Source: Arsenicibacter rosenii (GTDB taxonomy: Bacteria > Bacteroidota > Bacteroidia > Cytophagales > Spirosomataceae). From it: a stretch of 64,000 bases of DNA. This document shows, in pieces, positions 60,355-64,000 of this stretch. Both the position numbers and the translations under genes were made by a program. The stretch is taken from assembly GCF_001870735.1 (NCBI RefSeq), contig NZ_MORL01000031.1, positions 82-64,081 on the forward strand, given 5' to 3'. The notes beneath the pieces are model-generated. The model saw nothing but the letters and a program-made list of their open reading frames with translations. It searched no databases and was not told the DNA's origin. Positions within the stretch are counted from its first letter, which is position 1, and every line of letters starts with the position of its first letter.

Positions 60355-60858
60355 TTATTCGTTGTCCTTAATTACTTCGGAAATCGGGCGCAGGTTCGGA
60401 CCGATTTTGTCTTCTTCTGTATACGGGAAAATGTCCAGAATCGCCGTGCGGTTGATGTCGGTGATTTCGTAAGGCATCAGGATGGTTTTCAGGCTGGTTT
60501 CGAGCCGGTCATAGGCCTGCTTCACCGATTCGGCGTTGATCAGCATCATGTTAACCAGCTTTTTCTCACGGCCTTTGTCGTCTTCGGTCGTGAAAACCAC
60601 CTTGCATTTATACCAGGTTTCCCCGCCTTCGTCAATGAAAAAAACATCGGCGAGTTTCATTTTGCTGATGTTGGCAACCGTAAACTCGGGTGTGTTGGCC
60701 GCCACCTCCTGATACAAACGGGCTTCAGCGTCGGTAAATGAAACGGCATCAAGCAGATACGCTTCGCTGATGGTTTTCATTTTCACCTGATCTCCCTGCC
60801 GGTCGGTGACAATCTCTTCTTTTTGGTACTTAATTTTACCTTGATACCAGGTTGGCAT
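60355..60858 (-). CDS. DUF4494 domain protein
   Basis: A 167-residue cytoplasmic protein of the Bacteroidota-restricted DUF4494 family, function unknown: MPTWYQGKIKYQKEEIVTDR, SEAYLLDAVSFTDAEARLYQ, FTVANISKMKLADVFFIDEG, AYDRLETSLKTILMPYEITD. The frame is open to 61056, but the family begins at the ATG at 60858; the upstream part is antisense to the globin gene's 5' end. A -7-like TACTTTTG (complement of 60919-60926) precedes it. Confidence 0.9.
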   Translation of the reverse strand: MPTWYQGKIKYQKEEIVTDRQGDQVKMKTISEAYLLDAVSFTDAEARLYQEVAANTPEFTVANISKMKLADVFFIDEGGETWYKCKVVFTTEDDKGREKKLVNMMLINAESVKQAYDRLETSLKTILMPYEITDINRTAILDIFPYTEEDKIGPNLRPISEVIKDNE

Positions 60859-60972
60859 TGTCTGTTCTGTGCTAAGTGAATTGCAAACCACGGTTGTAGG
60901 GCGCGGTCTGCCAAAACACAAAAGTACGAAGAAAGCCCTACGGATTTCCGGCAAAAGGCCGAACTTTGTTTT

Positions 60973-61389
60973 ATGGAAAAACCTGCCGAACGATCCGATA
61001 TCAAGAGCCGCGCCGACATTGAGCGGCTCGTCAATACCTTCTACGAATACGTTCACAAAGATGCCTTACTGGCCCCGGTATTTAACCTGCCGCCCGAACG
61101 CTGGGAGTACCATCTGAACCGCACCTATAACTTCTGGGAAAACTGGTTGTTTCAGACCGGGAATTATGGGGGAGGGCTGATGTGGGCGCATCTGGAGAAA
61201 AACCAGACACACCCGTTTCAGAAAGCCCATTTTGAGCATTGGCTCAGTATCTGGTTCGGCACGGTCGATGCCCTGTTTACCGGGCCGCGCGCTGAATTTA
61301 TCAAGTCAAAAGCGCTGGAAATCGGTGGCTGGATGTTTGGCCACATCGACCGCCTGAACCAGGAGCAAGGTCCTAAAACTCAACAATAA
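60973..61389 (+). CDS. Group III truncated haemoglobin
   Basis: A 138-residue globin of the TrHb3 class: SRADIERLVNTFYEYVHKDA, FNLPPERWEYHLNRTYNFWE, GLMWAHLEKNQTHPFQKAHF (helix E and the proximal-His helix F region) and HFEHWLSIWFGTVDALFTGP. It binds haem and probably O2 or NO. It is divergent from DUF4494 and its 3' end overlaps the convergent TonB receptor by 17 bp. A broken protoglobin gene lies 1.7 kb away. Confidence 0.93.
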   Translation: MEKPAERSDIKSRADIERLVNTFYEYVHKDALLAPVFNLPPERWEYHLNRTYNFWENWLFQTGNYGGGLMWAHLEKNQTHPFQKAHFEHWLSIWFGTVDALFTGPRAEFIKSKALEIGGWMFGHIDRLNQEQGPKTQQ

Positions 61390-63820
61390 ACCCAATCGTT
61401 GGCACTACGCTCGGGTCGTTGTTCTGCAGAATCAGCGGAATGGCATTGCTGCCGTCGGGCCGGAGTGCCTGGCCGTCGGTGGTGGCAAAACCGGTATTGT
61501 CCGCATTGCGCGTAAACGTGTACTGCGGATAGGCAGGGCTTTTCTGCACAAAGGCATTGCTCACATCGAAGAACACATCCAGCGTGGCGCGGCGGTAATT
61601 CCATTTCTTATCAATCCGGAAATCAAACTGGCTGAAGTTGCCTAACCGCAGGGTGTTCAGCTGTGCGTAATCCAGAAGGCCACGGCCGGCCGACTGAAAA
61701 TTCTGCTGCGAGGCCACCAGGTCAAACGGCGTATACGGGGCACCGCCTGCAAACCGGTAGCGCAGACCCATTTCCCAGCCCTTGCCGAATTTCCGGCCCA
61801 GTAACCCGGAAATGAGATGACGGTTGTCCCAGGCCGATGGCAACAGCTTGCCGGATGTTCCCGAAAATTCGCTCCGGACATAGGTGTAGGAGAGGACCGC
61901 AAACAGGTTTTTCGTCAGCTTTTGCTGAAACAGAAACTCCATCCCGAAGGCCTGGCCTTTGCCGGTACTGGTAACCGCTTCGTTGCCGATTGCTCCGAAA
62001 TCACCGCCCTGGTTGGCCAGCGAAATCCCGTCGCGGACGGATACCGGGTAGTGGCTGTACCGTTTATAGAAGCCTTCCAGCGTAAAGCGGCGGCTTGGTT
62101 GCGGTAAATACTCAACGCCGATAACATAGTGGTTGGAATTGATGTATTTGTTGGTTTTGTTCACGAACTGGCCGGTCCGGGAGTCCTTGTAGCCCAGAAC
62201 GGTATAAACCGGCAATTTAAAATACCGGCCTGCGGAGGCGTTCAGGGTCCATTTGCTCGTTAACGCATACGAAATCGCGGCCCGTGGCGAGAGCGTCTGC
62301 AGTGGATTCAGACCGGTATCTGTGAAAGAATTCATATCGGTCCGGATACCGGCCGACACGCTCAGCCGGTCATTGACGAAGCTTTTGGCCACCTGCCCGA
62401 ATGCGCCGAACCGCCATACATTCAGGTCGCTGGCAAAGTTCAGCACCACCGCCGGCTGGATGACCGTCCCGTTGGCAGCCGTAATCTGGTTCCGGATTTT
62501 GTTGTATACCTTGTTGTCAAATTGCACATACTGTGCTGCCGCCCCATACGAAAACTTCCATCCGTTGATGAAGCGGTTGACATCCAGCCGCAGTTTATTC
62601 TCGATCTCATTAGAACTGATGCCCAAAGCGCGCCGGCTCTCATTGCCTTCCTGCCGGTCTTCAAAGCGGTCAAGGCGGTTGTTGAAGTGGTTGCGGCTAA
62701 TGGCAAGGTTAATATAGCCTTTATTAATCAGTCGCTTAATAGCGAAGCCAACCGTGTAATTCCACTGGTTGATGGTTGGGTTCGACCGCAGAATGTAATC
62801 ATTTTCCGGTGTCGACTCTTTGGGGACCGCAAAACTGAACTCGTCAATTGCCCCCACACCGAGGGCGGTGATGGTCGTTTTGGCGTTCAGTTTGTGGGTG
62901 ACTTTATACTGAAAATCCCAGTAATTCGGGCGGATCGGTAAATCCAGCGCCGAGAAGAGCAGTTGCAGGTAAGACCGGCGGGCGGAGGCAATAAAGTTGG
63001 TTTTCGACGACAGCGGCCCCTCGAGCGTACCGGCCAGTTCGGTGCCGCTCAGCCGCACGTTGCCCGACAGGCGTTCCTGATTACCCTGCCGCTGCTTAAA
63101 CTGAAAGACCGAGGCCAGCGCATTGTCGTACCGCGCATCGAAACTCGACGATGACAAGGTTACGTCTTCAATAAAGGATACGTTAAGAATACCCGTCGGG
63201 CCACCGGCTGCCCCCTGTGTAGAAAAGTGATTGATTACCGGTATTTCGATACCGTCGAGGTAAAACACATTTTCGTTTGGCGCTCCCCCCCGGATGATGA
63301 TATCGTTCCGGAAGCCGCCGACAGAGCCCGACGTACCGCCAACTCCCGGTAAAGACTGAATGACCCGCGAAATGTCAAAGTTACCGCCCGGATTTGAGCG
63401 GATTTCTTCCGTTGACAGGCGCTGGATGGAGTTGGGGGTTTCCAGGGTGGTAACGGCGGCCGTATTGCGGATAGATTTAACAGTCACTTCCGACAACTGA
63501 GCCTGTTCTTCTACCAGCTCAAAGTTGAGCTGGCTGGTGTTACCGGATGTAAGGTTGATGTTAAACTTGACCTGCGGCTGAAAACCGACAAACGATGCTT
63601 TCAGGTTATAACTCCCGACCGGCGCCACGAGCCGGTAACTGCCATCGGTGCCGGTTGTGGTGCCAATCGGCTTTCCATCAATCTGAATCGCTACCCCGAT
63701 CAGCGGCTCCTGGGTGTTTTTATCCCGTACGGTTCCCGCAATAATGCCGGTCGGTCCTTGCTGAGCAAAGCCATTTATCAGAAAAGAAAAGTATACTATC
63801 AGAGTAATTAACTGCTTCAT
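61373..63820 (-). CDS. TonB-dependent receptor with carboxypeptidase-like domain
   Basis: An 815-residue outer-membrane receptor. After the signal peptide (MKQLITLIVYFSFLINGFAQ) comes a carboxypeptidase-like domain (GIIAGTVRDKNTQEPLIGVA) and then the plug (LSEVTVKSIRNTAAVTTLET, VIQSLPGVGGTSGSVGGFRN, FYLDGIEIPVINHFS). The barrel ends with VPTIGFIVEF. It is not a SusC-type protein and has no SusD partner. The ligand could be an iron complex, haem or another nutrient; this is not shown. Its promoter contains a palindrome like that of the MarR gene. Confidence 0.93.
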   Translation of the reverse strand: MKQLITLIVYFSFLINGFAQQGPTGIIAGTVRDKNTQEPLIGVAIQIDGKPIGTTTGTDGSYRLVAPVGSYNLKASFVGFQPQVKFNINLTSGNTSQLNFELVEEQAQLSEVTVKSIRNTAAVTTLETPNSIQRLSTEEIRSNPGGNFDISRVIQSLPGVGGTSGSVGGFRNDIIIRGGAPNENVFYLDGIEIPVINHFSTQGAAGGPTGILNVSFIEDVTLSSSSFDARYDNALASVFQFKQRQGNQERLSGNVRLSGTELAGTLEGPLSSKTNFIASARRSYLQLLFSALDLPIRPNYWDFQYKVTHKLNAKTTITALGVGAIDEFSFAVPKESTPENDYILRSNPTINQWNYTVGFAIKRLINKGYINLAISRNHFNNRLDRFEDRQEGNESRRALGISSNEIENKLRLDVNRFINGWKFSYGAAAQYVQFDNKVYNKIRNQITAANGTVIQPAVVLNFASDLNVWRFGAFGQVAKSFVNDRLSVSAGIRTDMNSFTDTGLNPLQTLSPRAAISYALTSKWTLNASAGRYFKLPVYTVLGYKDSRTGQFVNKTNKYINSNHYVIGVEYLPQPSRRFTLEGFYKRYSHYPVSVRDGISLANQGGDFGAIGNEAVTSTGKGQAFGMEFLFQQKLTKNLFAVLSYTYVRSEFSGTSGKLLPSAWDNRHLISGLLGRKFGKGWEMGLRYRFAGGAPYTPFDLVASQQNFQSAGRGLLDYAQLNTLRLGNFSQFDFRIDKKWNYRRATLDVFFDVSNAFVQKSPAYPQYTFTRNADNTGFATTDGQALRPDGSNAIPLILQNNDPSVVPTIGFIVEF

Positions 63821-63851
63821 GACGTTATTTAGTGGTGAATAGATTTCATTT

Positions 63852-63869
63852 AACTATGCAAACATAGTT
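63852..63869 (-). promoter_or_regulatory. TonB receptor promoter palindrome, possible MarR site
   Basis: AACTATG-CAAA-CATAGTT is a perfect 7-bp inverted repeat. On the minus strand it contains the -7 box TATGTTTG (complement of 63859-63866). It shares ACTATnTTTGnATAnT with the MarR promoter at 59604. Confidence 0.5.
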
Positions 63870-63937
63870 GTTTAATGTTTGTTTATGAAATCTTAAACAA
63901 AAAATAATCGTCAGGCTACCGGAGGGAGCCGGAGTTT

Positions 63938-64000
63938 CTAATCAAACTTACTGTTGGCTATCCGGAAGGTATTGCAGTGTGCGTCAACAATGTCGGCAAT
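63938..64000 (-). CDS. C-terminal end of an unidentified gene
   Basis: A 20-codon frame runs in from the right edge to TAG (63938-63940) and reads IADIVDAHCNTFRIANSKFD. Codon choice looks coding. The protein is too short to identify, and the frame may be open by chance. Confidence 0.4.
   Translation of the reverse strand: MADIVDAHCNTFRIANSKFD

Overview
The window looks like a chromosomal segment of a Cytophagales bacterium (Bacteroidota), most likely a Spirosoma-like member of the Spirosomataceae. Supporting signs are two SusC/SusD outer-membrane uptake pairs, LytTR signalling genes, TAnnTTTG-type -7 promoter boxes, little use of Shine-Dalgarno sequences, a long Ig-repeat surface protein and the pyrH-frr order. 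I saw no rRNA, tRNA, CRISPR array, phage or insertion sequence. The genus is an inference from gene content and style, not from a marker-gene comparison.

Layout. 1-3170: 3' part of a repetitive Ig-like/DUF11 surface protein, ended by a 31-bp perfect hairpin. 3251-6297: orphan LytTR regulator, membrane histidine kinase and convergent LytTR response regulator. 6672-10937: zinc alcohol dehydrogenase, unknown 164-aa protein, glycosyltransferase and GH1-like glycosidase in one likely operon. 11075-14900: SGNH esterase, PQQ-type sugar dehydrogenase lipoprotein, ABM-domain membrane protein and a small beta-barrel. 15083-32335: a polysaccharide utilisation locus (PUL) for a rhamnose-containing glycan. 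It holds an MFS transporter, a fucose/arabinose-type isomerase, SusC, SusD, a large secreted protein of unknown family, two tandem GH106 rhamnosidases, an SGNH esterase and a GntR/UTRA repressor. 32515-38389: a second SusCD operon led by a secreted propeller-like protein. 38680-41530: acid phosphatase plus a GDPD-alkaline phosphatase fusion. 41785-46614: pectin side-chain genes (internally deleted GH51, pectinesterase, GH43) around a TRIC channel gene. 46699-52736: DUF1801 protein, polysaccharide deacetylase, Lrp regulator, methyltransferase and a CPBP-DUF2007-cdsA operon. 52943-57083: dusB, EamA exporter, biotin carrier, pyrH and frr. 57151-64000: FG-GAP propeller, a broken protoglobin gene, a Cys-rich MarR regulator, DUF4494, group III truncated globin and a TonB receptor.

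How genes work together. The first PUL appears to be one regulon. A 20-bp motif close to TAACTTAGTGCGTTAAGTTA occurs just before the MFS gene, just before the isomerase-SusCD-GH106 operon and in the promoter of the GntR gene. This suggests one repressor controls import, hydrolysis and intracellular metabolism of the sugar. With the pectinesterase, GH43 and GH51 remnant, the region points to use of pectin, particularly rhamnogalacturonan-type material.

Other notable signals: two REPIN-like inverted-repeat elements whose stems differ by compensatory changes and whose first bases supply the stop codons of the upstream genes; a GH51 gene that has lost its catalytic core but stays in frame; a protoglobin pseudogene with three visible lesions; and a MarR regulator with four C-terminal cysteines whose promoter palindrome resembles one in the TonB receptor promoter.
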